A stretch of 64,000 nucleotides of DNA from Panax quinquefolius (lineage: Eukaryota > Streptophyta > Magnoliopsida > Apiales > Araliaceae), in contig CM035166.1 in NCBI GenBank assembly GCA_020205615.1, positions 87,039,043 through 87,103,042 of the forward strand, written 5' to 3'. Of the stretch, positions 33,590-45,909 are shown in pieces; position 1 is the stretch's first letter; each line of letters begins with the position of its first letter. Both the position numbers and the translations under genes were made by a program. The notes beneath the pieces are model-generated. The model saw only the letters and a program-made list of their open reading frames with translations. It made no database searches and had not been told where the DNA came from.

Positions 33590-34660
33590 ACTTAATATAA
33601 TTTTAAAATATTTATTATAATTTATCATGAATTTTCAAACATCGGAATCATTATTAAATGATTTAAATATCAAACAATTCTATTATCATTAATATTTAAT
33701 TAATATTAAACTATTAATGAAATCATTTCCAAAATATTAAATTTATTTATAATAACTTGAAATACTTTTAAAGTATTAATATTACCTTTAAATGATTTTT
33801 CAAACATTTAAAATCATTTTAAATAATTACCATTAATATTAAAGTATTAATTTATTATTTATCAAAATATTAAAAGTCATTAATTATAACTTAAAATATC
33901 TTTAATTCATTTATATCCTTTTAAATGATTTTAAATTAATAAAACAATTTTTAAACTATTTATTTAATATAATTATTAAATAAATTTAATATCATTAATA
34001 ATAAATTAATAATTATTAATATTAAATTATTAATGAAATTATTCTTTAAATATTAAAAGTTATATTTTATAACTTAAAATATCTTTAAACACTTTATTTT
34101 TATTTAAAATGATTATTATAATATAAAAAATCATTTTAAAACTAAATTATTTAATATAATTATTAAATAACTTTAATATCATTAATAATAATTAATTAAT
34201 GAAATTTATCTTTAAATATTAAAAGTTATATTTTATAACTTAAAATATTTTAAATACCTTATTATTATTTAAAATAATTTTAATATAACAAAATCATTTT
34301 TAATTAATTTATTTAATTCATTTAGTAAATAACATAATGATCATTAATATTAAATAATTAATGAAATTTGCTTTAAAATATTAAAAGTTATATTTTATAA
34401 CTTAAAATATTTTTAAATAACTTATTATCATTTAATATGATTTTTAATATAATAAAATCATTTTAATTAATTTACTTAATGCATTTAATAAATAAATTAA
34501 ATATCAATATATTTAAATAAATACTAATATTTATGAAAAATATTTCAAATTATTAAAAGTTTATTTTTATAACTTAAAATAATTTTTAAAATAATTTTTG
34601 TAATTTTCGGAAATTAATTTCTATTTTTAAATGATTTTTAGAAATTAATTTAATTAATTT
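33590..34660 (-). repeat. AT-rich tandem array in C LTR, about 170-base period
   Basis: A unit marked by the hairpin AAGTTATATTTTATAACTT and the words ACTTAAAATAT and ATTAATGAAAT recurs at about 33876, 34058, 34224, 34386 and 34559 (spacings 182, 166, 162, 173). The same array is present in the 5' LTR, where element F inserted into it. Confidence 0.8.
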
Positions 34661-34689
34661 AATAAAACTGTCGGTAAAAAGATTTCGCT

Positions 34690-35460
34690 TATAATGACAG
34701 GCAAATCATATATAGGTGTTATTCGTGTTCTTGGCTAAACCCAGAACATTCATGCCAGTTTTTGAGTGGGTTAGTTTGACCGGCAATCGTGAACTGTGTA
34801 TTGTGTTTTTGGAAAAGATGATGGTTAGATCTTGTAGACATAGTGCAATACTACAATATTCAACCACCATCATGATCAAACGACAAATATACAACAAGAT
34901 CAAAGCCTTCAAAGTGGTTTATCGAGTATGTTCTTCATTTTTGGGTTACCCAGAAATGAAGAACAGTTCGACTAGCCTAATTTGGGCTTCCATAACTTCT
35001 GATTCGGGTATTATTTTTGTTATCTAAGCTTTGCAGTATATAACCAACATGTACATGAAGAGATCCATTACCTAAAATCACTATAACAATAACAGAATTG
35101 CTAAATATCGTACGATCAAAGGATGTCAGATGACACGTTCATCTGTTTTCTGGGTTACCCAGAAAATAGAAAACGTGCTCGTGGTACCTACTTTGACCAG
35201 CCTCCGTGCTCATAATATTTGATGTTTAGATGATCTTAAGGCATAATATTGCAGATAATATTATCCACTACAACATAGATTCAACAAAAATAATAAATCG
35301 ACATACAAAGGAAAGATCAGAGCCCAAGAACATCTTGTTAGACGTTTCTGGGCACGATCTGGGTTTTCCAGAAATCCGATAGTCATGGATAGTCAATGAG
35401 GTTTGACCACCCGTAACTTTCATTCTGTGCACGATCTAAGCTAGATTAAAGTTCCAGAAT
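34690..35460 (-). repeat. Hairpin train in C LTR, about 205-base period
   Basis: Four diverged units, each with a hairpin and then a TTTGACC-like word. Hairpins: GTTCTTGG..CCCAGAAC (34728), a 33-base hairpin with 16-base arms (34931-34963, one mismatch), TTTTCTGGGT-T-ACCCAGAAAA (35146-35166, perfect), and TTTCTGG..CCAGAAA (35345-35373). Spacings are 203, 215 and 199 bases. Confidence 0.75.
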
Positions 35461-35712
35461 ACAGACCACCTGACATACTATAATTACCAACACTCAAAAC
35501 ACAAAAAAAACACGAAAATAGATCTGCAAGATTACGACATTGGTTGTCGAACACAACAAAAAAAAACCCCAGATTTTGAAGATCTTCAAATCCGAGCATC
35601 TAGATGTTATGGATCTAACATCTAGCAACTCAGATCATCCTTAGACACCTTATACAACATATTTAACACATCAAACTAACATCTAACAACAGAATTAATG
35701 GACAGATTTTCT

Positions 35713-36840
35713 AGGGTTTGTTTATACCTTTTTTGAATAATCTTAATTTCTGGCTTCTGTTTTGGTTATGGTTTATAGTAGGGCTTGGTTTGTGACTGAT
35801 TTATGAAGGATAATTTGTAGGTTTTAGAGAGAGAGGCTCAAGTATGAGAGTTTGTGCAAAATAAGTGGGCAAATGAGATTTTTCTCTCTCTAATTCTATA
35901 TATAGTGCATAGATACATGTATGGCTGATATCTAGAGGCTGAGTACTGTCAATTATAAGTCAAGAGAGTTGTTGAGTTTGGTGAACAACCCCTCCTAATG
36001 TCAAACCCTACTAGTTAGCCAAAATAATATAACTAGGGGCAAATGGTCATTTGATAAATCATTTTAATGGCAATTTTGTAACTTGTCAAACCCTTAGGGT
36101 TTAACCCTAAGGTTTAGCACAAATTGAATGATTTTTCAACTAGGGTTTGTACAAAAAATAAAATAAAATAAATTTTAGTTTCTAAAATTTTGAAATTAGG
36201 GTTTCATAATTATGATTAATTTTCTAATTACTTTATATAGGAACATTAGGGTTTAAAATCACTAATTATAATTAACTTTGCTACTTTAGCAATTAGAGTT
36301 TAAAATTAGTAATTAGTTTTTTTTATAATTTCTAATTAGGGTTACTAATTTTAGAAATTAGGGTTTCTAGAAATTAATATCTCTAAATGTTAATTAGGGT
36401 TAACCTAATTAATCATGAAATCACATAACACAGTTATATAATAATCTTGAACTCCTAATTGAGTTTCAAGTTAGGGTTTTCTCATTTCAAAAATTAGTGT
36501 TTTCGAAATATTAATTAGGGTTTCTAATTTAGAATTTTATAATTAGGGTTTTCTAAAGATTAGGGTTTCTAGATTTTTAATTAGGGTTTACCTAATTAAT
36601 CCACAACATAAATTATATATCACGGTTATATAACAATCTTGTACTCTAAATTGGATCTCAAATTAGGGTTTAACATTATTACTAGGGTTTGGTCAAAATA
36701 CACCGTAGTTGACCAACCATTATCAATCTGGACATCGATGCATATTCATAGCACTGAAAAATCAAAATATAATTAATATTATATTATTATTCTCATACCT
36801 TGACAATAATCCAAAATTAGGGTTTGGATTCCATATCTAA
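35713..36840 (-). repeat. Telobox-rich U3 segment of element C
   Basis: About 14 AGGGTTT words (AAACCCT in element orientation), most within (T)TAGGGTTT, scattered over 1.1 kb, one as the palindrome CTTAGGGTTTAACCCTAAG (about 36103-36121). The segment recurs in the 5' LTR (62450-63570) with most motifs kept. The words are spaced irregularly and are not a telomere tract. Confidence 0.85.
35896..35905 (-). promoter_or_regulatory. TATA box of element C LTR
   Basis: CTATATATAG, followed in element orientation by GA/CT-rich sequence (AGAGAGAGAAAAATCTC). It is conserved in the 5' LTR at about 62634-62643. With it, U3 would be about 1.3 kb and the rest of the LTR, including the hairpin train, would be transcribed. 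Confidence 0.55.
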
Positions 36841-37221
36841 TTTATTCTTCATAGTTAATCTTAATAATTAAGGTAAAATAATTAGCTTAATAATCATACT
36901 AAAATTCATATAATAAAATAATTATTATAATTATTCTAAAAATCACTTCAAATATTATTTAAATAATATATGATTATATTTTCATTGAAAATAATTAATA
37001 AAAACATTTCTGCTATAAATTAATTATTATAAGAATATACTTTATAAAAATCAATAATTCTAAAATAAAATTATTTGTAAACATTTATGTAATAAATATA
37101 TTTTTATTTACCACATAAATATATATATACATTATCTTGTACAAATCCTCATCCTTAAATAAAAAAAATTTTATACGTAAAATTTCTTATTTATTTATAT
37201 AGAAAATATCGGGTTGTTACA

Positions 37222-37640
37222 TTCACCCTCCCTTATAAAGATTCCGTCCCCGGAATCACCGTTTTAAAACCTATACATACACGGTACATAGCATACAGAA
37301 TCATTGCAAGTAGATCTTGATCAACTTTGATCGAACTGATCTTTAACTATTCATATAAAGCTTGTCTTTCTGATTAAACAAAAATTTAATTTCTAAAAGA
37401 ACTCAAATTCCTCCCTCAAATTTCTTTAGAAATAATTTACTATATATATGAAAATTATGTATATAAGAAAATAAAAGTTATACGAATAATACCTGGAGTT
37501 CCAAAGTGCACATTTCTTTATTAGTATCTGAATATGTCATTGTAGACCCTTACGGTAGATTTTGTTGGCTTGCTTTCGATGGCGTAGGTCCGTGATTGCT
37601 AAAGTTCATTTGCCGATTGCGGTGTTCTCACTTCACCTTA
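37222..37640 (-). other. C polypurine tract and non-coding 3' internal region
   Basis: Just inside the LTR is AAGGGAGGGTGAA (element orientation), preceded by ATTCCGGGGACGGAATC. That resembles the sequence at the end of pol in autonomous plant Ty3 elements, suggesting pol was deleted. I see no coding domain in the rest. Confidence 0.6.
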
Positions 37641-38657
37641 CATCCTCCTCTTGAACAATCTTTCACCTTGTGCTCAGTCGATCCGCATAGAAAACACCCA
37701 CTATTCATCTTAGGATTAGGGCAGTTGGGAGAGATATGGCCCTCCTGCCCAAACTTATAACAAACAAACTTCCCCTTCAAACACTCCCCTGAGTGGTTCT
37801 TCCCATAATTCTTACACTGTACCGCTGGCTTCTTAACTCCCTCTTATTTTACCTGGACATTCCCAACATAGTTCCCCTTCCTCTTGCCATCTCCACCCCT
37901 GCTCCCACTATTAATTTCCACCTTCCTAGCTCCTTCTACCTTGCCTTTGTTCTTTCTCTCCTTGTTGTAAAGGCTCATAGCCTCACTTCCCTCCTCAGCA
38001 ATAATCGCCTTCTCCACGAGTTCTGTAAATGTAGGGATCTGCAACACTTCCACCTTGTTGTAGAGCCAGGGTGTTAATCCCAGCTCAAACCTTCTCGCTT
38101 TTCTAGCCTCCGTATCAACTTGATGCGGAGCGAACCTAGCTAACTCATTAAATTTGGCGGCTTATTCTGACACCGTCATGTTTTCCTGCTTCAACTTTAA
38201 AAATTTAACCTCCATCCTTGCCTGCATACTGGGTGAAAAATAATTTTCGAAAAACAGTGTTTTGAACCTATCCCATGTAACTATACCTTCTCCTGCCCTT
38301 GCCTGATTCGCTTCCCACCAAAATTTTGCCTTACCCTTCATCATATAAGTGGCAAAAGCAGTCTTCTGCCCTTCATCTACCCTAGCTACCACGAATGCTT
38401 TTTCAATCTCTTTGACCCAAGTTTGGGCTTCAACAGGGTCAGTTGTACCTTTGAATTCCGGCGGTCCTACAGCCTTAAAGTCTTTGAAGTTTGCTAACCG
38501 ATTATCCGGCTGATTCCCAGCGACTGGTATTCCTTGCTGCATAGCTTGTGCTACCATGTGTGGCAAAGTGTTGCATCGAGTCTGCTTGTTGTTGTCCCTC
38601 AACGTTGTTGACAGATTCTTCTGCCCATTGGTTGCGAGTTCGATGTCTTGGCGGCAT
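37640..38657 (-). pseudogene. Element C gag
   Basis: The likely start ATG is at 38657 (MPPRHRTRNQWAEESVNNVE), followed by a frameshift near 38600. The core then reads FKDFKAVGPPEFKGTTDPVE, TWVKEIEKAF, MKGKAKFWWEANQAR and FFENYFSPSMQARMEVKFL, ending MTVSE. A TAA follows at about 38160, then the same frame continues (AAKFNELARFAPHQ, LVEKAIIAEEG) to a second stop at about 37843. Two zinc knuckles end it: CYKFGQEGHISPNC (second Cys of the first pair lost) and CFLCGSTEHKVKDC. The frame closes right after the knuckles, with no protease fused on. Confidence 0.88.
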
Positions 38658-38780
38658 AATCTGGTTAAATAAAATCATAAATTTAACTTACATTCTAAAC
38701 TTTATCGCATAAGTTTAATATATTAAACTTGTTTCATTTCTCAAACATAGATTCATATTCATTTAACGAATATTTTACAT

Positions 38781-40645
38781 TGAAAGTATTATGCATACAA
38801 GCCAATCATGTATGATGATAAAGCATATACTGTGTAATCAATCTTATTTATTTATTAATAAAAGAATTATTTATTAAAGGCATTTATTATCTACGTGGTG
38901 TTTGTTTTAATAATATGTGATAAACCCATAGTTTTAAGCAACGCTTTTAGAATAATGATGATGATCATTCTAATGAGATCTAAATTCTTAGAAAGCTTAA
39001 AACTAAAATAGTTCCCAATCATTGGATTACTAAATTGGGGATTAGTGAATCCGGATAGATTGGTACATACGTTGCTTGCTCATTGGATGAGGATGATGAT
39101 TGATCTCATGATCATTTGTGTGGAGACACTAAAGCAAGTATGTAGGTGCTTATTAGAGAATAAGTTCATTTGAGCGTGACTCACTAAGGAATACCTAATG
39201 GAGTTTTACTTACACATCGATAGGAATTCTGTAGTGATAGTAATCTGAAATGATCCTTGAGACTTGAGATCATCATAATATCTTATATATAATGAATTAC
39301 ACTTTGACTTATTCCTTAAGACTCTTAGAGTATATATCAAAGGGTATGCTTGGGTGTAATAAGTTATATATGAAGATAATGAATGATCGATAAAGAATCT
39401 ACCACTTCTAGTAAAAGGAGAAATGTCCTATGTGATTCGATAAATGACAACCCGAGAATCCTTGGCGAGGTGGAATGAAATTAGAAAGTAGTTTCTAATT
39501 TGCATTCATTGGGAGTTATTCATTTAGGAATCGAAATACATATAATTAAATAAAATAAGACTTGACGGTAATTCCATGTCTTATATTTAATTGGGACATT
39601 GTATGGTGGAAGGATTGAATTATGCGGTAACTATTTACTCAAAGGTTCTTTTATGATTAATGTTGAAATCTATATTATCCGGAAAGTGCGTTGATCACTG
39701 GGAGAACTTATCCTATTGTAGAATAAATATTATTTATTTAAATAAATTATTTGTTTAATTTATTTATTTAAATGAGATTAGAATTGTTCTAATTGATTTA
39801 TTCACAACCTAGGGTTTAATATGGAGAACCTAAAGGGTCACACCATAAAAGGAAGAATAATTATTTAAGAAGTTAATGGCATAATTGTAATAATATGTTA
39901 AGTATATTTAATTTAATCTATGGTGATAGAATAAATTAAATAGCTTAATATTATTATTTAATATTTTAGAAATATTAAATATAAATTAATAAGAGGAGTC
40001 TTATTAATATTATTATAATTATTATTATTTTAATTTCTAAAAGGTTTAGGAATTAATTTAATATTAGTACTCTCATTTATTCCTAATTGGATTAGGAAAG
40101 AAAATTAGTTAAAGGAGTTTAACTAATTATCCCTAATAGGATTAGGGGCCCATTTAATTAAAGAGAGTTTAATTAAATAAATAATACCTTATTTTAATTA
40201 AAATAGGGTTACATAATATCTTTATAAGAGAGTCTTATATTAGATATGAGATATACGTAATTCCAAGAGTTGGAGAGTCTGACCCTTTTCTTATTCGGAT
40301 AGGAAAAACTAGAGTTTGAGCCAAATCCTTCTTCTTGAAAATTCCTCTTCCTTGGTGGATCACTATATAGAGGCCACACACTTGGGTGGCTTACATTAAT
40401 CGAAAGGAAGGAATCAACCCTTAGATTCAGGAGATCGCGAGAAAGTAGGAGGTGAACTTCATTACTGAGGAAGCTCGTTTCTACAAGGGTATGATTTCAT
40501 AATTTCTTATTCTTCGTTTTAATTAATAATATGCATAAAGGATGATCCGGAGTAATTGGTTTGTGAAAATTTTAAAATCCGATTTTATCTAAACTTATTA
40601 TATATTGCAATTTGATTGCTACTTTGATTTTCACGAAAACCTAAC
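38781..40645 (+). repeat. 5' LTR of the copia element
   Basis: 1,865 bases from TGAAAGTATTATGCATAC to ACGAAAACCTAAC; the terminal A is missing compared with the 3' LTR. A TATA box, CACTATATAGAGG, lies at 40361-40373, followed by a leader-like sequence. Confidence 0.92.
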
Positions 40646-40647
40646 GG

Positions 40648-40661
40648 TGGTATCATGAGCC
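40648..40661 (+). promoter_or_regulatory. Primer binding site of the copia element
   Basis: TGGTATCATGAGCC, two bases after the LTR end. An initiator-Met-type primer site in a common plant copia form. Confidence 0.8.
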
Positions 40662-41102
40662 AAACTTTATGCTAATTATTAATTATTTTGATTCCATATA
40701 TGTATGGGTATGTATTTTGAATAATTTATTTGGCATAATTTATTGTATAAAATTATTAAAAAAAAATAAAATAAATTATTATGCAATCAGTGTAGCAGCG
40801 ATATATCAGTAACTTTCTAACATGCTAACATATGGTATTTATTATTAAATGCAGTTTTTTTATTTTAGGCACCACGGATGTATCATGCTAACATGGTCAT
40901 GACTGTACGGCTCAATTAATATATATTATAATATATATTATAATTCCTTTCATATAGCATATACCGAATATACAAGGAAATTAAGGAATATTTTTTTTTA
41001 AAAGGCAATCCGTGAGTTCTTCACTTTGAGTTGCTTGTTAAAGCCGAAGCTTGTTACAGAAGGTTACTAAATTTTTTTTTCTGTGGATCAAGGATGGCAT
41101 GA

Positions 41103-41145
<43 letters not shown>

Positions 41146-42449
41146 TATATATATACTTACCTTAATAATTTTATAATTAAAATAAAAGAGTTTATTTTAA
41201 TCTTGAAATTGGATTTCATACAACATAAAATTGCCCATTAAATGATACTCATATGTTTATGGAATGATTTTATTTATTGATACATATGATGATATGTATG
41301 ATAATAAATGGGATTGATTATGGACAATTGACCAATATGATTGGATTTATTTTAGTTGGATGTTTGAATGAATGGGTTTTATTAAATGGGGTTCTGCGTA
41401 CCTCGTCTTTTACAGTTTTCTTCTTGATGTAAATTCTATCTCTCTCTATGTACTTCCCTTGGCGATTGCTTGATCAAGGTTTCTATTTAAATTAAATAGT
41501 TTAATGTAATAGGATTAGTTAGAATTTTTTTGAAGAACCTTAGGAGATCAAGGCTTTGAAGACCCGTTTTGTAATGGAGCAGGGTTTAAATGTAATAGTT
41601 ATATTTAAATGTTTATTCTTTGCACCCTAGGGTTTGACCTTTTGGTTCACTTGGTGGCTCTAGTGAACGAAACTAGAATAAAAGTCCATAATCAATCCGG
41701 GTAGAATATAGTATTCTATATGTGCATGCTAGTATTATATATATTATATATTATGCAAACATGCTTCGCATGTTTAATAATATGACGGCGTATTTTATAT
41801 ATATATTTGCATGCGTGCTAAACAAGATGAGAAAAAAATAACAAATCCCTCAAGGTTTTTATTAAGTCTTAAGCGTTCAAAGATATTTAGAATATCGAGC
41901 GTCGCCTTTCTAGCATGATAAAATTAATAGAGTATTAAATATTTAATATGAGTTTGTTGTGTCACCACAAAGGCAAGTATTAAGTATTTAAGATGTTAAT
42001 TTATCACATTTGATGCTTATAAAGAAAATTGAACAATATTGTTTTGTTGTGTCACCACAAGGGCGATATTTTTCTTTTTTGAATATATGGAAGTGCTAGG
42101 TTGGACTTAACTTAGATAATTTTGATTCGGATGTGCCACCACTTGATCAAAATAATCTAAGAGGCAAAACATAAGGAGTTACATGTTGATGTAATGGACA
42201 AGGAGTTGTCTACCTATTTATTTATATATAGTTTGTTGTGTCACCACAAGGCTATATATATTTGAAATGGGATCCTTATTCTCACTAGCAAAAACTTTAA
42301 TTAGATTTTGCCGAACTATATAAATGAGGGTAATATAGTTTGAAGAAAATAGTGGGAGATACCAATATAAAATAAGACCTAATTTATTTTGGTAATTAAT
42401 AAATGAATGTTTGCTAAAATATTGTCTTTTTACATGCAGAATTTTGAAA
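40662..42449 (+). other. Copia leader, 1.8 kb, with repeated hairpin motif
   Basis: A long untranslated leader with an (AT)n tract at 41105-41155 and no credible ORF. The motif TTGTTGTGTCACCACAA recurs at about 41955, 42034 and 42235, with a degenerate copy near 42130. Confidence 0.7.
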
Positions 42450-43322
42450 ATGTCACATTCACTAATTTCAACTGCAAGCATACTTGATCTAACAAACCGA
42501 CCGGACCCAACTACTACTGGATTTGGTTGAGGAATCTGAGAATTGTTCTCACTTCTTTGAAAAGATTTCTTATGTCCTAAATTAGCCGTGACTGCAAAAG
42601 TTGCGAGAGATGCGACCCTCTGAGGAAGAGATTGCTACTTTTTAACGGTGACAAGATGATGCATCTGTGGCTCGATGCATCATGCTCGCATCCATGAGTA
42701 ACGAGCTTGACGTCAACATGAAAACATGGATGCTCTCTTACTATGCTACTACACCTTGGAGAGTTGTATGGTGAGCAAAGTAGGACCGCTAGATATGAAA
42801 TATCTAAGGAGCTCTTCCGATCTCGGATGACCGAAAGTGCTGCTGCCGATTGAGACTCATGTCCTAAAAATGATCAATCTGATTGAGCGTCTTGGGCGAC
42901 TTGGGTTCGTCGTGGATGGGGAGTTGAGTCAAGATTTAGTCTTGCGATCACTCCAGGACACCTTCTCACAATTTGTTGTGAATTTTCACATGAATAAGTT
43001 GGATGTCAGCTTGCCTGAATTACTTAACATGTTGAAAACTGCTGAAGGTCACTTCCCATCCAAGAAGAACCATGTCTTACTGGTGGATGATTCTTCCAAG
43101 AAAAGGAAGAGGCCCAAGGTATCTTCTGAAAGGAAGAAATCCAAGAAGGCTAAGGGAAAGGTGAAAGTGAAGGATCAAAAGAAACCTGATCCAGCTAGCA
43201 AAGGAATTTGCTTCCATTGCAATAAAAAGGGTCATTTGGAAGAGGCTGCAAGGATTATCTTGCAGAACAAAAGCAGAAGAAGCTTGGAGAAGCTTCGAAT
43301 CCTAATCAAGGTTTGTTTATGA
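42450..43322 (+). pseudogene. Copia gag
   Basis: ATG at 42450 (MSHSLISTASILDLTN). Broken frames follow (WMLSYYATTPWRVVW) and then 161 clean codons from 42837: LIERLGRLGFVVDGELSQDL, FHMNKLDVSLPELLNMLKTA, a Lys-rich basic stretch and the zinc knuckle CFHCNKKGHLEEAA with its last Cys lost to a frameshift. It is a typical copia gag (UBN2-type) that is no longer intact. Confidence 0.85.
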
Positions 43323-43354
43323 TTGAAATTAATTTTTCTGAAAGTCAATCTTCT

Positions 43355-43560
43355 ACTTGGGTATTGGATACCGGGATGTGGTTCTCACATATGTAATAAT
43401 ATCGAGGGGCCGGTCGAAGTAGAAAAGTGAGCAAGGATGAGGTTGTCTACGAGTGGGAAATGGAGCAAAGGTTCTTTGCATTAGGCAGAGGGACTTATTG
43501 TTTAACACGCCTACGGAGGCGAGTTCATTAATTTAAATAATTGTTATTTTGTTCCAAATA
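43355..43560 (+). pseudogene. Copia protease
   Basis: WVLDTGMW at about 43363 is the aspartic protease active site (copia usually W(I/V)LDTGCS/GSH). The following SH and downstream frame are disrupted. Confidence 0.7.
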
Positions 43561-43739
43561 TCATTAGAAACATTATTTCTATCTACGTATTGGATATGGA
43601 TGGTTTTAATATTATAATAAAGAACAACAGATTGTTCCATTTATAATGATAATGTTTTATATGGCGTTGGTAATTTACTGAAATGGACTTTATATACTTG
43701 ACTTGCATGAAAATATATTTCAAATTGAACAAACTAATA

Positions 43740-44510
43740 AAAGGAAAAGAGATGATGTTAATTATACCTTCATGTGGCACTATAGACTTGGTCATATTAA
43801 TGAAACAAGATTATCCAAGTTGCGTAAAGATGGGCTCTAGAGTTATCTCGATTATGAATCATATCCAACTTGTGAATCTTGTCTCATGGGTAAAATGACT
43901 AAATCTCCTTTTAGTGGAAAAGGAGAAAGAGTTCTGACAGAGTTGTTAGGGTTGGTACACACGGATGTATGTGGACCTATGACAACTTGACTTACGAGGA
44001 GGGTATTCTTATTTTATTACATTCAATTGACGACCACTCAAGATTTGGATATGTGTATTTAATGAAATACAAATCTGAATCATTTGAAAAGTTCAAAGAG
44101 TTTAGAAGTGAAGTTGAGAAGCAAAGCTGGTAAGAGTATTAAGATTCTTGATCGATCGAGGAGGAGAATACTTAAGTGGTGAGTTTCTCAATTGTCTCAA
44201 AGAAAATGGTATAATCTCACAATGGACTCCACCGTGAACGCCATACGGATGAATGGTGTATCTGAAAGGAGAAATCGAACATTGTTGGACATGGTTCGAT
44301 CTATGATGAGTTTTACTGACCTTCCAGGTTTCCTTACGGGGATATGCCTAGAATCTACGCATACCTACTTAACAAGGTACCTACAAAATCCGTTCCCAAG
44401 ACCCCATATGAGTTATGGACGGGGAGGAAACCAAATCTTAAGCATGTTCGGACTTGGGGTTGTCCAAATTTATGTCAAAAAGTTTGAAAATGATAAGTCT
44501 GCAGACTAGA
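43740..44510 (+). pseudogene. Copia integrase
   Basis: In changing frames: the pre-integrase segment around WHYRLGHINETRLSKL, the finger CESCLMGKMTKSPF, then HTDVCGPM, DDHSRFGYVYLMKYKSE, the GGEYLSGEF region, and NGVSERRNRTLLDMVRSMMS with the catalytic Glu. The DDE residues can be placed, but at least four frameshifts or stops separate them. Confidence 0.85.
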
Positions 44511-44889
44511 TCGACAAATGTAGATTTGTGGGATACCACTAAAGAAACATCGGGGTATTATTTCTATCATCCAACCGATCAAAAGGTGTTTGTTGCGAAA
44601 CATGCGCCTTCTTGGAAAAGGAGTTTATCCTTGAAGGGGTCGATTGGGAGTAAAATATATCTTGAAGAAGTTCAAGAACCACAAAATACTACGAGATCAA
44701 AGTGAGGTACCTAATCAATTAGAGATTCCTTCATACACCACACCCTATTCAGAAATGCGGAAGAGTACCAAAGATACCAGACAATATGGACTTGTCATAG
44801 AAGATGACAATGAGGTGCGCATCATAGATGATGATGATCCATTGAATTACTGAGCAGGCTATGAGTAGTAAAGACTCGGAGAAATGGCA

Positions 44890-45700
44890 AGAAGCCATGA
44901 AATCAAGAGATGGACTCCATGTATGAGAACCAAGTATGGACTTTGGTCTCACCACACAAGGCATTAAGCTTATTGGGTGTAAATGGGTCTTTAAAAGAAA
45001 GACTGGAGCAGAGCGGCAAGGTAGAGACCTATAAGGCCCGGTTTGGTTGCAAAAGGTTTCAAACAAAGACAAGGAGTTGACTATGACGAAACCTTCTCAC
45101 CATGAGCAATGCTCAAGTCCATTCGGATTTTGCTTGCGATTACTGACTTACCACGACTACTAAAATCTGGCGGATGGATGTGAAAACGGCCTTCCTCAAT
45201 GGGAATCTTGAGGAGGATGTTTATATGACACAACCGGAGGATTTGTTTCAAAGGTTGGAACAAATCAAGTCTGTAAGCTTCTGACGATCCATTTATGGAT
45301 TAAAGCAAGCTTCTCGTGGGTGGAACATCCGTTTTGATGAGACAATCAAAAGTTTGATTTTATCAAAATGAGGATGAACCATGTGTGTATAAGAAGGTTA
45401 GTGGGAGCGCTTATTTCATTCCTTGTATTATATGTTGATGATATATTACGATAGGGAATGATATTCTATCTTTGCAAAATTAAAATCTGGTTATCTAAAC
45501 ACTTCTCCATGAAGGACTTGGGAGAAACATCCTATATTTTGGGGATAAAGATCTATAGAGATAGATCTAATAGGATGCTTGGCTTATCCCAAGGAACGAT
45601 TACGATGACATGATGCTAAAAGGTTTAGCATGGAAGATTCCAAAAGAGGTCTCATCTTAGATAAGCCATGGAATACATCTCTCAAGAAACAAGCCCCAAA
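44890..45700 (+). pseudogene. Copia reverse transcriptase
   Basis: Broken frames of the copia RT: KRKTGAERQG, KGFKQRQGVDYDE, WRMDVKTAFLNGNLEEDVYM, and the catalytic LYVDDI at about 45424-45440, then MKDLGETSYILGIKIYRDR. Confidence 0.85.
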
Positions 45701-45909
45701 GACACGAGAGAGAGAAACCGTATGAGTAAGATTCCTTATGCTTGACAATAGGATCTATCATATACTGTATGATGATATGTACTAGACCGGATGTCGCTCA
45801 TGCACTTAGTGTAACGGCGAGATATCGATCGATTCCGGGAGAAAAGAACACTTTGGAAGGCGGTGAAAAATATCCTAAAAGTACTTAAGAAGAACTAAGG
45901 ATGTATTTC

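Larger units (their letters stand above)
30093..37221 (-). repeat. 3' LTR of element C
   Basis: 7,129 bases including a 2,127-base solo LTR plus one 5-base TSD copy; native length about 5.0 kb. Aligned over about 120 bases (35026-35147 against the 5' LTR) I count six differences, five of them transitions. It contains an (AT)n tract, the AT-rich tandem array, the hairpin train, a TATA box and the telobox-rich segment. Confidence 0.92.

Noticed and set aside
34706..35027. Open frames with counterparts at 61431-61698
   Set aside because: Apparent conservation is explained by the two LTRs of element C being copies of each other.
36100..36700. Possible interstitial telomere
   Set aside because: The AGGGTTT words are scattered with unrelated spacing and occur in both LTRs; they are part of the element, not a telomere tract.
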